In this document: in pieces, positions 45,431 through 54,897 of the stretch
Layout: each line of letters begins with the position of its first letter
Numbering within the stretch: the stretch's first letter is position 1
Assembly: GCF_047300855.1 (NCBI RefSeq)
Contig: NZ_CP170197.1
Coordinates: forward strand, 434,001-498,000
From: Sulfuriferula sp047300855
GTDB taxonomy: Bacteria; Pseudomonadota; Gammaproteobacteria; Burkholderiales; Sulfuriferulaceae
Direction: 5' to 3'
Length of the DNA: 64,000 bases
Made by a program: the position numbers and the translations under genes
Notes under the pieces: generated by a model
Told to the model about the DNA's origin: nothing
The model's input: only the letters and a program-made list of their open reading frames with translations
Database searches by the model: none

Positions 45431-48400
45431 ATGAGCGAAAAAAAATCCAGCAAGGTAAAAAAAACGCCCGCGGATATTACGCAATGGATGCAGGACCCGC
45501 TCTGGTATAAAGATGCAGTGATTTACGAGCTGCACGTCAAGGCCTTTTTTGACAGCGACAATAATGGTATCGGCGATTTCGGCGGGCTGATCCAGAAGCT
45601 CGATTATCTCCAGGATCTGGGGGTGAACACGCTCTGGCTGCTTCCCTTCTACCCGTCACCGATGCGCGACGACGGGTATGACATTTCCGACTATCACAAT
45701 GTCCATCCAGACTATGGCTCCATGGCTGATTTCAAGCAGTTCGTGAAGGAAGCCCATCGACGCGGCCTCAAGGTCATCACCGAGCTGGTCATTAACCACA
45801 CCTCGGATCAGCATCCCTGGTTCCAGGCGGCACGCCGGGCGCCAGCCGGTTCCAGCAAACGTGATTTTTACGTGTGGAGCGATAGCAACCTGAAATTTCC
45901 CGAGACGCGCATCATCTTTACCGATGCGGAGAAATCCAACTGGACCTGGGATGAGGAAGCGCAGGCTTATTACTGGCATCGTTTCTTCTCCCATCAGCCC
46001 GACCTCAACCACAATAATCCGCAGGTAGTGAAGGCAGTCATCAAGCTGATGCGTTTCTGGCTCGATCAGGGTGTGGACGGTTTGCGGCTGGATGCGATTC
46101 CCTACCTGTGTGTGCGCGAGGGCACCCAAAACGAGAACCTGCCCGAAACGCACGCCGTGATCAAGCAAATGCGCGCCGTGATCGATGAGCATTACCAGAA
46201 TCGCGTGTTTCTTGCTGAAGCCAATCAGTGGCCGGAAGATGTGCGCGATTACTTCGGCGAAGGCGATGAATGCCATATGGCCTATCATTTCCCTCTGATG
46301 CCGCGCATGTATATGGCGATCGCCCAGGAAGACCGCCATCCCATCGTGGAAATCATGCGCCAGACGCCGGATATTCCGGCGAGCTGCCAATGGTCCATCT
46401 TTTTGCGCAATCACGACGAGCTGACTCTGGAGATGGTCACCGACAAGGAACGTGACTACATGTACCAGATGTATGCCAGCGATCCGCGCGCGCGTGTGAA
46501 TGTCGGCATCCGGCGCCGGCTGGCGCCATTGATGGACAACGAATCCGACAAAATCCGCCTGATGAATGGTTTGCTGCTGTCCATGCCGGGCTCACCCATT
46601 ATCTATTACGGCGACGAGATCGGCATGGGGGACAATTTCTTCCTGGGCGACCGCAATGGCGTGCGCACGCCCATGCAGTGGAGTCCGGATCGCAATGCCG
46701 GCTTTTCACATGCCGATCCGCAGCGTCTGTATCTGCCGCCTATCATGGACCCGATATATGGTTATGAGGCCGTCAATGTCGAGGCGCAGGTGCGCGAGCG
46801 TGCCTCCCTGCTGAACTGGATGCAGCGGGTGCTGGCGGTGCGCAAAAACCACCAGGCATTCGGGCGCGGCGAGCTGGTTTTTCTGCACCCGGGCAATCGC
46901 AAAATACTCGCCTATTTCAGGATCTATCAGGACGACATCATTCTTTGCGTGTCCAACCTGTCGCGTGCCGCGCAACCGGTCGAACTCGATCTGTCTGCCT
47001 ACAAGGGATACGTGCCGGTGGAATTGATGGGGCGCGCGGCCTTTCCGCCGGTTGGTGAATTGCCCTATTTTCTCACCTTGCCCGGGCACAGTTTCTACTG
47101 GTTCCGGCTGACCAGCGGTGAGCAGGTACCGGCATGGCATGAGGAACGCCTGCCCCCCGAGGAATTGCCGATGCTGGTGCTGTTCGATGGCTGGCGTAGC
47201 TTCTTCCGCGATCGCGTGGTGCCGTGGCGCATCGCCATGGCGGAGAAGGTGCGTAGCCAGCTCGAAGACGATGCACTGCCGCGTTTCGTCGCCTCACAAC
47301 GCTGGTATGGCGCCAAGGGCGAAGCAGTGCGGCGTGCGGCACTGCTCGATCATGCTGAATGGGGCAGTGGAGATGGCCAATGGCTGATCGCCATGTTCCG
47401 CGTGGAAAATGCGGCCGGCACGACACAGGATTGTTTCTTGCCGCTTGCGCTGGGCTGGGAGAACGGCAGCGAGGAGCGTCTGCGCACCATGCTGCCGGTT
47501 GCCGTGGCCAAAGTGCGCCAGCAGGCCCGCATCGGTATTCTGGCGGATGCGTTCGCCGACGAGATGTTTTGCCGTGCGCTGGTGCTGGCCATCGGCAGCC
47601 GGGAAACCCTGGCATGCGAGCAGGGCAGTATGCACTTCTCGCCTACCGCAGCCTTTTCCACGCTCGCCGGGACAGAAGTGGCCACACTGGCAGTACGGGC
47701 ACCAGGGGCACAGGGCAGCAATACTGCGGTAGTGCTGGGTGAGCAGCTATTCTTGAAAGGCTACCGGCACTTGCAGGTGGGGACGAATCCGGAACTGGAA
47801 ATGGGGCGTTTTCTCACCGAAGTGGCGAAATTTCCCAATGCGGTGCCGGTGGCAGGCGCAGTGGAGTATGTCGCCAATGACGGCAAAGCCATGACGCTGG
47901 CCTTGCTGCAGGGCTATGTCGAAAATCAGGGCGATTGCTGGAGCTACACGGTCGGCTACCTGGAGCGCTTTCTCGAAGAATGTTGCGCGACTGCGGTCCC
48001 GCCGGGGCCGCCAGAGCAAGCGCATGGCGCCTATCTGGTGCTGATGCGCACGCTGGGCCAGCGTACCGGGGAGTTGCACCAAGCGCTGGCCCTGGCTACG
48101 GGCGATCCGGCTTTCGATCCGGAACCGGTTGCCGCAGCCGATCTCGCGGCCTGGAATCAACGGGTGCATGCGGAGATGGAGACGACGCTGGCGAGCCTGG
48201 AGCACCGCCGCGATGTTCTGCCCGAGCCTGTGCGAAACACTATCAACCAGTTGTTTGAACGGCGCAGTGCCATCGCGGAACGCCTCGCAGCCATTGCCAG
48301 GGAATCGATACAGGCGACCAAGATACGTTACCACGGCGATTTTCATCTTGGGCAGGTGCTGCTCACCCAGAACGACTTCGTGTTCATCGATTTTGAGGGC

Positions 48401-48811
48401 GAGCCGGCGCGCCCGATCGCCGAGCGCAGCCAGAAGCACTCGCCATTGAGGGACGTGGCCGGCATGCTGCGATCGTTCAATTACGCAGCTTATTCAGCAC
48501 TCGCACAAGTTGGCGCGGAGCGCCCTGAGGACTTGGGCACGCTGGAGCCTTACGTGCGCGCGTGGGAGGCAGAGGTTGGGCGCGTGTTCCTCACCGCCTA
48601 TGAGACAGCTGTGCGCGGTGCAAACCTGTATGCGACACCGCAATCCCTGCACAGCCTGCTTGATTTGTTCCTGCTGGAAAAGGCGTTTTATGAGCTGCGC
48701 TACGAACTGGATCACCGCCCCGATTGGGCGAGCATTCCGCTGCATGGCATTCTGGAGCTGTTGGATAGGCCGCTAAATAGGGTGCAGGGCGCTTTGGGTC
48801 AGGTGCTTTGA
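45431..48811 (+). CDS. treS: Trehalose synthase-maltokinase fusion (TreS::Pep2)
   Basis: A 1126-residue bifunctional protein. Residues 20-560 are TreS (GH13_16): VDGLRLDAIPYLCVREGT (nucleophile near 222), VFLAEANQWPEDV (Glu near 263) and FLRNHDELTLEMVTD (Asp near 335), which interconvert trehalose and maltose. Residues about 580-1126 form maltokinase (Pep2/Mak): FVASQRWYGAKG, a Lys in LFLKGYRHLQVGTNPELEMG, the catalytic HGDFHLGQVL near 966 and metal-binding FIDFEGEP. Together they turn trehalose into maltose-1-phosphate for GlgE. Such fusions are known; the product should channel maltose. Start at ATG 45431; ATG 45425 is possible. Confidence 0.95.
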   Translation: MSEKKSSKVKKTPADITQWMQDPLWYKDAVIYELHVKAFFDSDNNGIGDFGGLIQKLDYLQDLGVNTLWLLPFYPSPMRDDGYDISDYHNVHPDYGSMADFKQFVKEAHRRGLKVITELVINHTSDQHPWFQAARRAPAGSSKRDFYVWSDSNLKFPETRIIFTDAEKSNWTWDEEAQAYYWHRFFSHQPDLNHNNPQVVKAVIKLMRFWLDQGVDGLRLDAIPYLCVREGTQNENLPETHAVIKQMRAVIDEHYQNRVFLAEANQWPEDVRDYFGEGDECHMAYHFPLMPRMYMAIAQEDRHPIVEIMRQTPDIPASCQWSIFLRNHDELTLEMVTDKERDYMYQMYASDPRARVNVGIRRRLAPLMDNESDKIRLMNGLLLSMPGSPIIYYGDEIGMGDNFFLGDRNGVRTPMQWSPDRNAGFSHADPQRLYLPPIMDPIYGYEAVNVEAQVRERASLLNWMQRVLAVRKNHQAFGRGELVFLHPGNRKILAYFRIYQDDIILCVSNLSRAAQPVELDLSAYKGYVPVELMGRAAFPPVGELPYFLTLPGHSFYWFRLTSGEQVPAWHEERLPPEELPMLVLFDGWRSFFRDRVVPWRIAMAEKVRSQLEDDALPRFVASQRWYGAKGEAVRRAALLDHAEWGSGDGQWLIAMFRVENAAGTTQDCFLPLALGWENGSEERLRTMLPVAVAKVRQQARIGILADAFADEMFCRALVLAIGSRETLACEQGSMHFSPTAAFSTLAGTEVATLAVRAPGAQGSNTAVVLGEQLFLKGYRHLQVGTNPELEMGRFLTEVAKFPNAVPVAGAVEYVANDGKAMTLALLQGYVENQGDCWSYTVGYLERFLEECCATAVPPGPPEQAHGAYLVLMRTLGQRTGELHQALALATGDPAFDPEPVAAADLAAWNQRVHAEMETTLASLEHRRDVLPEPVRNTINQLFERRSAIAERLAAIARESIQATKIRYHGDFHLGQVLLTQNDFVFIDFEGEPARPIAERSQKHSPLRDVAGMLRSFNYAAYSALAQVGAERPEDLGTLEPYVRAWEAEVGRVFLTAYETAVRGANLYATPQSLHSLLDLFLLEKAFYELRYELDHRPDWASIPLHGILELLDRPLNRVQGALGQVL

Positions 48812-48860
48812 CAGATTTCAGGCGCTGGACGATAGCGCTCAATACAATCAGGAGAGCATT

Positions 48861-49571
48861 ATGGAACAGGTAAGCATGGTACTGGAACCGGTACGGGCAT
48901 TTCTTATCCAGCTGGGCGAGTTCCTGCCCAAGCTGATCATCGCTGTCATCATCTTGCTGGGTGGATGGCTGCTTGCCAAGGCAATCCAGCTGGGAGTGGT
49001 GAAGGGCCTCAAATCGATCAATTTCAATGTGGTAACCGAACGGGCCGGGATCGACAGCTTTTTGCAGCAAGGCGGTGCCAGGACGGACACCATTGATATT
49101 CTGGGCGTGCTGGTCTACTGGCTGGTCATCCTGGCCGCACTGATGATTGCCTTCAATAGTTTGGGCCTGGCGCTGGTTACCGAACTCGTCGGGCGTATCG
49201 CCATGTTCGTTCCCAAGGTAATGGTGGCGGTGCTGGTGCTGGTTTTCGGCGCATATTTTTCCCGCTTCATCGACAACGCCATCACCACGTATGGCAAGAA
49301 CGTGGGGCTTACGGATGCCGAGATGCTGGGGCGGCTGGCGCGTTACGCAATCATGGTGTTTGTGGTGTTGATCGCGCTCGAACAGGTGCAGGTGGCCACG
49401 GAGCTGGTACGGCTAACCTTCCTGATCCTGCTCGCTGGGGTAGTGCTGGCCCTTGCACTGGCTTTCGGAATCGGCAGTCAGCACCGGGCTGCGGAACTGC
49501 TGGAACGATGGTGGCCAGCGAATTCGAAAAAATCCGTAACAGACAAAGAATATTTTGATGGGCGAAAGTAA
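48861..49571 (+). CDS. MscS-related small channel protein (conserved TM-helix repeat family)
   Basis: A 236-residue protein with about five membrane helices. The repeated element ELGRIAMFVPKVMVAVLVLVFG, echoed at the N-terminus by QLGEFLPKLIIAVIILLGG, is the conserved TM-helix of bacterial mechanosensitive-like proteins. The cytoplasmic beta/alpha domain of true MscS is absent. AGGAGAG precedes the start. It lies between treS::pep2 and glgC on the same strand with short spacers, so it is probably transcribed with the trehalose genes. A role in osmolyte efflux or turgor sensing is inference. Confidence 0.8.
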   Translation: MEQVSMVLEPVRAFLIQLGEFLPKLIIAVIILLGGWLLAKAIQLGVVKGLKSINFNVVTERAGIDSFLQQGGARTDTIDILGVLVYWLVILAALMIAFNSLGLALVTELVGRIAMFVPKVMVAVLVLVFGAYFSRFIDNAITTYGKNVGLTDAEMLGRLARYAIMVFVVLIALEQVQVATELVRLTFLILLAGVVLALALAFGIGSQHRAAELLERWWPANSKKSVTDKEYFDGRK

Positions 49572-49655
49572 TTGCGCACCGATGATGGGCGAACAGGACC
49601 TATAGATTCCCCAGCAAACACAGGCCGTATTGGAAACCAAATTTAAGGAAAACAA

Positions 49656-50885
49656 ATGAATTCAAATCCCACCATTCTGGCTCTTGTACTGGCTGGTGGT
49701 GAAGGCTCGCGCTTGTACCCGCTGACGGCTGTTCGCTCCAAACCCTCCGTACCATTCGGTGGGCGTTTCCGTATTGTGGATTTCGTGTTGAGCAACCTGG
49801 TGAACTCAGGCATCCGCTCGATTTATCTGCTGGTGCAATACAAGTCGCAATCACTCATCGAACACGTCAACCATGCGTGGACCCTGTCGAACGCGATTCC
49901 CGACCAGTTCGTTACGGTCGTGCCGCCACAGATGCGGGAAGGACCCGAATGGTTTCAGGGGACGGCAGATGCGGTTTACCAGAACCTTAATCTGATCGGC
50001 AGCAGGGAGCCGGATCTGGTCGCGGTATTTGGTGCGGACCATATCTACCGTATGGATGTGCGGCAAATGGTGAGCTTTCACCAGCGCAATGGAGCCGATG
50101 TCAGCGTGGCAGCCATCCCCATTCCGCTGGCTCTGGCATCATCATTTGGTGTCATTACCGCCGATGATGACGGGCGTGTCAGCGATTTCATCGAAAAGCC
50201 GGAACAGCCCGTTCCCATGCCGGGGCGCCCGGATTGCGCCTATGGCAGCATGGGGAATTATCTGTTTAATACCGAGGTACTCAAGGCCGCGTTACTGGAA
50301 GCGCGCGAGCGTGGCGAGAATGATTTTGGACGACATATTCTGCCGCGCCTGATACGCAGTCATAGAGTTTATGCCTATGATTTTTCCACCAACCGCGTTC
50401 CCGGCATACGCGATTACGAGGAACAGGGCTACTGGCGCGATGTCGGTACGATTGAGGCCTACTACGCTGCCCATATGGATTTGCTGGGGCTGGAACCGCG
50501 CTTCAATATCTTCAACCCAAAATGGCGAATTTTTTCGAGCGGTTACCAGGGCCCCAGTTCCAAAATCATTGACGGCCAAATCAGGAACAGCATGATCGGG
50601 GCCGGTGCGATCATCAAGGGCGGTTCGATCCGCAATTCCATCGTCAGGCGTGAGGTAATGATAGAAGAAGACGTCGTGCTGGAAGACTGCATCATTATGG
50701 ATTACACCATCATCCGCAAGGGGGCCAGGCTGCGCCGCGTTATCGTGGATCGCTACAACACCATCGCTGCGGGTACGCAGATCGGTTATGACAGGGACGC
50801 AGATCGTGCGCGCTACCATGTTGCCGAATCAGGGCTGGTCGTGGTGCCCAGAGGTAATGAACTAAGTAGCAGCCGATATTCTTGA
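49656..50885 (+). CDS. glgC: Glucose-1-phosphate adenylyltransferase GlgC
   Basis: A 409-residue ADP-glucose pyrophosphorylase. The N-terminal ALVLAGGEGSRLYPLTAVRSKPSVPFGG holds the nucleotide-binding and effector-linked residues, GTADAVYQN and FGADHIYRMD the substrate and metal sites, and the C-terminal part is a left-handed beta-helix with hexapeptide repeats. It makes ADP-glucose from ATP and glucose-1-phosphate. The usual partner glycogen synthase GlgA is not in the window, so the sink for ADP-glucose is unclear here. Confidence 0.95.
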   Translation: MNSNPTILALVLAGGEGSRLYPLTAVRSKPSVPFGGRFRIVDFVLSNLVNSGIRSIYLLVQYKSQSLIEHVNHAWTLSNAIPDQFVTVVPPQMREGPEWFQGTADAVYQNLNLIGSREPDLVAVFGADHIYRMDVRQMVSFHQRNGADVSVAAIPIPLALASSFGVITADDDGRVSDFIEKPEQPVPMPGRPDCAYGSMGNYLFNTEVLKAALLEARERGENDFGRHILPRLIRSHRVYAYDFSTNRVPGIRDYEEQGYWRDVGTIEAYYAAHMDLLGLEPRFNIFNPKWRIFSSGYQGPSSKIIDGQIRNSMIGAGAIIKGGSIRNSIVRREVMIEEDVVLEDCIIMDYTIIRKGARLRRVIVDRYNTIAAGTQIGYDRDADRARYHVAESGLVVVPRGNELSSSRYS

Positions 50886-50935
50886 GATTAATCATTTGTA
50901 CAGGCTATCAAAGGTAATTCTTCCGGAGGATATTC

Positions 50936-53068
50936 ATGAGTAAACCCATCACTGCGGTGTGGCCAGGCCGGCCTAATCCGCGTGGCGCAAGCTGGGACGG
51001 CGAAGGGGTGAATTTTGCACTTTTTTCCGAGCATGCCGAAAAAGTGGAACTGTGTATTTTTGACCCCAAAGGCCGGCGCGAAGTGCAGCGTATCGAACTG
51101 AAAGAACGCAGCGACCTGGTCTGGCATTGCTATCTGCCCGAGGCGCGCCCCGGCCTGCTTTACGGTTATCGGGTGCATGGCCCCTATCGTCCGCAGGAAG
51201 GGCATCGCTTCAACCCGAATAAATTGCTGATTGAACCCTATGCCAAGGATATTGTGGGCACGCCAAACTGGAGCGACGCCCATTTCGGCTACCGCATCGG
51301 CAGCAAGCTGGCGGATCTGTCTTTCGACCGCCGCGACAACGCCAGCGGGATGCCGAAGTGCCGGGTGATCGACCAGGCCTTCACCTGGGGTAACGACAAA
51401 CCCCCATGCATTCCCTGGCACGATATGGTGATCTACGAGATGCACGTCAAGGGATTCACCATGCAGCATCCGGACGTCCCCGCCCAGTTTCGCGGCACCT
51501 ACGCGGGCCTCTCCATGGAGCCTCCCATAGAGCATCTCAAGCGTTTGGGTGTCACAACGGTGGAGCTGATGCCGGTGCACGCTTTTCTCGACGATCGACA
51601 TCTGGTCGAGCGCGGGCTGAGAAACTACTGGGGCTATAACTCCATCGGTTTCATGGCGCCGGATTCACGCTACTCGGCCAGCGGGCACGTAAGCGAATTC
51701 AAAACCATGGTGAAAACGTTTCATTCTGCGGGCATGGAGGTCATTCTTGACGTGGTCTACAACCACACCGCCGAAGGTAACCATCTGGGGCCGACGCTGT
51801 CTTTTCGGGGTATCGACAATGCCTCCTACTATCGGCTGGTGGAAGATGATCGGCGCTATTACATGGACTACACGGGTTGCGGCAACACCCTCGATATGCG
51901 CCATCCGCGCGTACTCCAGTTGATCATGGACAGTCTGCGCTACTGGGTGCAGGAAATGCACGTGGATGGCTTTCGCTTCGACCTGGCTTCCGCGCTGGCG
52001 CGCGAATTGCATGAAGTGGACCGGCTCGGCACGTTTTTCGACACAATCAGCCAGGATCCGGTGCTCGGCACGGTCAAGCTGATTGCCGAGCCCTGGGATC
52101 TGGGTGAAGGCGGTTATCAAGTGGGTAATTTTCCCATCGGCTGGGCGGAATGGAATGATCGTTACCGCGACAATATCAGGGCTTACTGGAAAGGCGATGG
52201 GGGCCTGATCGGAGAATTGGCCCAACGTCTGACCGGCTCCAGCGACCTGTATGAACGTAGTGGTCGCAGGCCGCATGCCAGCATCAATTTCATCAGCGCG
52301 CACGATGGATTTACGCTGCATGATCTGGTGACTTACAACGACAAACATAATGAGGCCAACCAGGAGGAAAACCGGGATGGCAACGACAACAACCATTCCT
52401 GGAATTGCGGCGTCGAAGGTGAAACCGACGATCCGGAGATCAACGCCTTGCGTGCCCGTCAGAAGCGCAATTTACTGGCTACGCTGCTGTTCTCCCAAGG
52501 CGTCCCGATGCTGCTTGCCGGCGACGAGATGGGCCGCACCCAGCATGGCAACAACAATGCGTATTGTCAGGACAACGAGATCAGCTGGCTAGCGTGGGAT
52601 CTGAAGCCACAGGATGAGGATTTGCTGGAATTCACCCGTCGCGTTATCAGCCTGCGCAAAGCGCATCCCTTGCTGAGACGCCGCTATTTCTTCCATGGAC
52701 GCCCGATTCGCGGCGGCGAAGTAAAAGATATCGTCTGGCTCAATCCGGACGGGATCGAAATGAGCGAGAGTGACTGGGCTCAGGCGTTTTCACGCTGCCT
52801 GGGCGTTTATTTTGCAGGCGATACGCTGCTCGAAACCGATGATCGCGGGCGTGTCCTGACCGACGACAATCTGTTGATGCTGATCAATGCGCACCATGAA
52901 GACATCACTTTCACGCTACCGGAATTCGACGGGCACTACTATTGGGATGTGCTGCTCGACACCATTAATGCAACGGGTGCACCGGAGATTGTGCGTTACA
53001 AGGCAGGTCAGGGTTACCCCGTAGGCGGGCGGTCGCTGGTGTTAATGAAACATGAGCTTACCCAATGA
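50936..53068 (+). CDS. glgX: Glycogen debranching enzyme GlgX
   Basis: A 710-residue GH13_11 isoamylase-type enzyme. It has an N-terminal CBM48 (WDGEGVNFALFSEHAEKVELCIFD), LDVVYNHTAEGNHLGPTLSFRGIDN, catalytic GFRFDLASALARE (Asp near 347), LIAEPWDLGEGGYQ (Glu near 383) and SAHDGFTLHDLVTYNDKHNEAN. It removes alpha-1,6 branches from limit dextrins. GGAGG precedes the start. Its stop overlaps treZ by 4 bases. Confidence 0.96.
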   Translation: MSKPITAVWPGRPNPRGASWDGEGVNFALFSEHAEKVELCIFDPKGRREVQRIELKERSDLVWHCYLPEARPGLLYGYRVHGPYRPQEGHRFNPNKLLIEPYAKDIVGTPNWSDAHFGYRIGSKLADLSFDRRDNASGMPKCRVIDQAFTWGNDKPPCIPWHDMVIYEMHVKGFTMQHPDVPAQFRGTYAGLSMEPPIEHLKRLGVTTVELMPVHAFLDDRHLVERGLRNYWGYNSIGFMAPDSRYSASGHVSEFKTMVKTFHSAGMEVILDVVYNHTAEGNHLGPTLSFRGIDNASYYRLVEDDRRYYMDYTGCGNTLDMRHPRVLQLIMDSLRYWVQEMHVDGFRFDLASALARELHEVDRLGTFFDTISQDPVLGTVKLIAEPWDLGEGGYQVGNFPIGWAEWNDRYRDNIRAYWKGDGGLIGELAQRLTGSSDLYERSGRRPHASINFISAHDGFTLHDLVTYNDKHNEANQEENRDGNDNNHSWNCGVEGETDDPEINALRARQKRNLLATLLFSQGVPMLLAGDEMGRTQHGNNNAYCQDNEISWLAWDLKPQDEDLLEFTRRVISLRKAHPLLRRRYFFHGRPIRGGEVKDIVWLNPDGIEMSESDWAQAFSRCLGVYFAGDTLLETDDRGRVLTDDNLLMLINAHHEDITFTLPEFDGHYYWDVLLDTINATGAPEIVRYKAGQGYPVGGRSLVLMKHELTQ

Positions 53069-54897
53069 GACGCATGCATGAAATGCCATTCGGCGCCAGC
53101 CTGCTCCCGGATAACAGCGTGCGTTTTCGTTTATGGGCGCCCGCGGCGGAGCTGGTGGAATTGTGTCTGGAAAAATCGCCGGGCGAGAACAGCGTTGTGC
53201 CAATGAATCGGCTTGATGGCGGCTGGTTTCAGCTCGAATTGCCGCCGCCCCAGGCAAGGCCGGGAATGCTTTATCGTTATCGTATCGATGGCGGGCTAAG
53301 CGTGCCCGATCCGGCCTCGCGTGCAAACCCCCAGGATGTTCATGGACCTAGCTGTATAGTCGATGCTGCGGCCTTCGAGTGGCAGGACCGGAATTGGCAG
53401 GGGCGTCCATGGCACTCGGCAGTCATTTACGAAATGCACGTGGGATGCTTTACCCGGGAAGGCAGCTTCACCGCCGCAATACAGCATCTGGATTACCTTG
53501 TCGCGTTAGGCGTCAGCGCGATCGAACTGATGCCGGTGGCGGATTTTCCGGGTCGTCGCAACTGGGGTTACGACGGTGTGCTGCCGTTTGCGCCGGACAG
53601 CAGTTACGGCACGCCGGATGAGCTCAAGACACTGATACAGGCGGCCCATGCAAAGGGATTAATGGTGCTGCTCGACGTGGTGTACAACCACTTCGGACCG
53701 GATGGCAATTATCTGCATGCCTATGCACCGCAATTCTTTAGCGAGCGTCACCACACCCCGTGGGGAGCAGCGATCAATTTTGATGGTGAAGGCAGTCGCG
53801 TGGTGCGTGATTTTTTCATCCACAACGCGCTCTACTGGCTGGAAGAATATCACTTTGACGGCTTGCGGCTGGATGCGGTGCACGCCATTGTCGACGATAG
53901 CCGCCCGGACATTCTGGAAGAGCTGGCAGCCGCCGTACACGCCGGGCCGGGACGTACCGGACAGGTGCATCTCGTTCTGGAAAATGATGCCAATGCAGCG
54001 CGTTATCTCCAGCAAGGCGCCATTACCGCACAGTGGAATGACGATATTCACCATGCCCTGCATATTCTGCTGACCGGCGAACGCGATGGTTACTATGCCG
54101 ATTATGCCGATCAGCCGATACGCCATCTGGCGCGCTGCCTGGCAGAGGGTTTCGCTTTCCAGGGTGAGCCGTCGCTCTTCCGCGCAGGTCGGCTGCGCGG
54201 AGAGTCGAGCAGACACCTGCCGCCCGGCGCGTTTATCAATTTCTGCCAGACTCATGACCAGGTGGGGAATCGCGCATATGGCGAACGCATTGCCATGCTT
54301 GCGCAACCCAGGCCGCTGCAAGTGGTGCTGGCGGTGCTGCTGCTGGCGCCATCGCCGCCCATGCTGTTCATGGGCGAGGAGTTTGCAGCCGCCACACCGT
54401 TCCAGTTCTTCTGTGATTTTCAGGGTGATCTGGCCAATGCCGTCACCGAAGGCAGGCGGCGCGAATTCGCCGATTTCCGTGAATTCGCCGACGCCGCTTC
54501 ACGTGCGCGGATTCCTGACCCTAACGACCCGCTTACATTTGAACACAGCAAGCTCGACTGGGGGAGTCTGGGTGCGCCGCAACACAAGGCCTGGCTTGAG
54601 CATTACCGCAGGCTACTGGGGCTGCGGCGCGACCATGTTGTACCGCGTTTGCCGGGCATGGGCGCAGGGGCCGAATTCGAATTGGCCGGGGCATCGGGCC
54701 TGACCGTGCGCTGGCGTCTGGGTGATGGCAGCGGACTGACCTTGCTGGCCAATCTGGGCGATGCTGCCGTGGAAGGCACACTGCATTTTGCCGGCACGCC
54801 GCTATACCTGAGCCAGCCTGATTTGCCGGCAATGCTGGCCTCCGGTCGCATCCCCGCCTGGAGCGCCGGCTGGTTCATCGAGGACGCGATCCCATGA
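53065..54897 (+). CDS. treZ: Malto-oligosyltrehalose trehalohydrolase TreZ
   Basis: A 610-residue GH13_10 enzyme. N-terminal domain with FRLWAPAAELVELCL, then MHVGCFTREGSFTAAI, GLRLDAVHAIVDDS (nucleophile near 268), LVLENDANAARYL (Glu near 306) and FCQTHDQVGNRAYGER (Asp near 397). It releases trehalose from the maltooligosyl-trehalose made by TreY, encoded by the second half of the next gene. ATGA overlaps at both ends show tight coupling. Confidence 0.95.
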   Translation: MRRMHEMPFGASLLPDNSVRFRLWAPAAELVELCLEKSPGENSVVPMNRLDGGWFQLELPPPQARPGMLYRYRIDGGLSVPDPASRANPQDVHGPSCIVDAAAFEWQDRNWQGRPWHSAVIYEMHVGCFTREGSFTAAIQHLDYLVALGVSAIELMPVADFPGRRNWGYDGVLPFAPDSSYGTPDELKTLIQAAHAKGLMVLLDVVYNHFGPDGNYLHAYAPQFFSERHHTPWGAAINFDGEGSRVVRDFFIHNALYWLEEYHFDGLRLDAVHAIVDDSRPDILEELAAAVHAGPGRTGQVHLVLENDANAARYLQQGAITAQWNDDIHHALHILLTGERDGYYADYADQPIRHLARCLAEGFAFQGEPSLFRAGRLRGESSRHLPPGAFINFCQTHDQVGNRAYGERIAMLAQPRPLQVVLAVLLLAPSPPMLFMGEEFAAATPFQFFCDFQGDLANAVTEGRRREFADFREFADAASRARIPDPNDPLTFEHSKLDWGSLGAPQHKAWLEHYRRLLGLRRDHVVPRLPGMGAGAEFELAGASGLTVRWRLGDGSGLTLLANLGDAAVEGTLHFAGTPLYLSQPDLPAMLASGRIPAWSAGWFIEDAIP

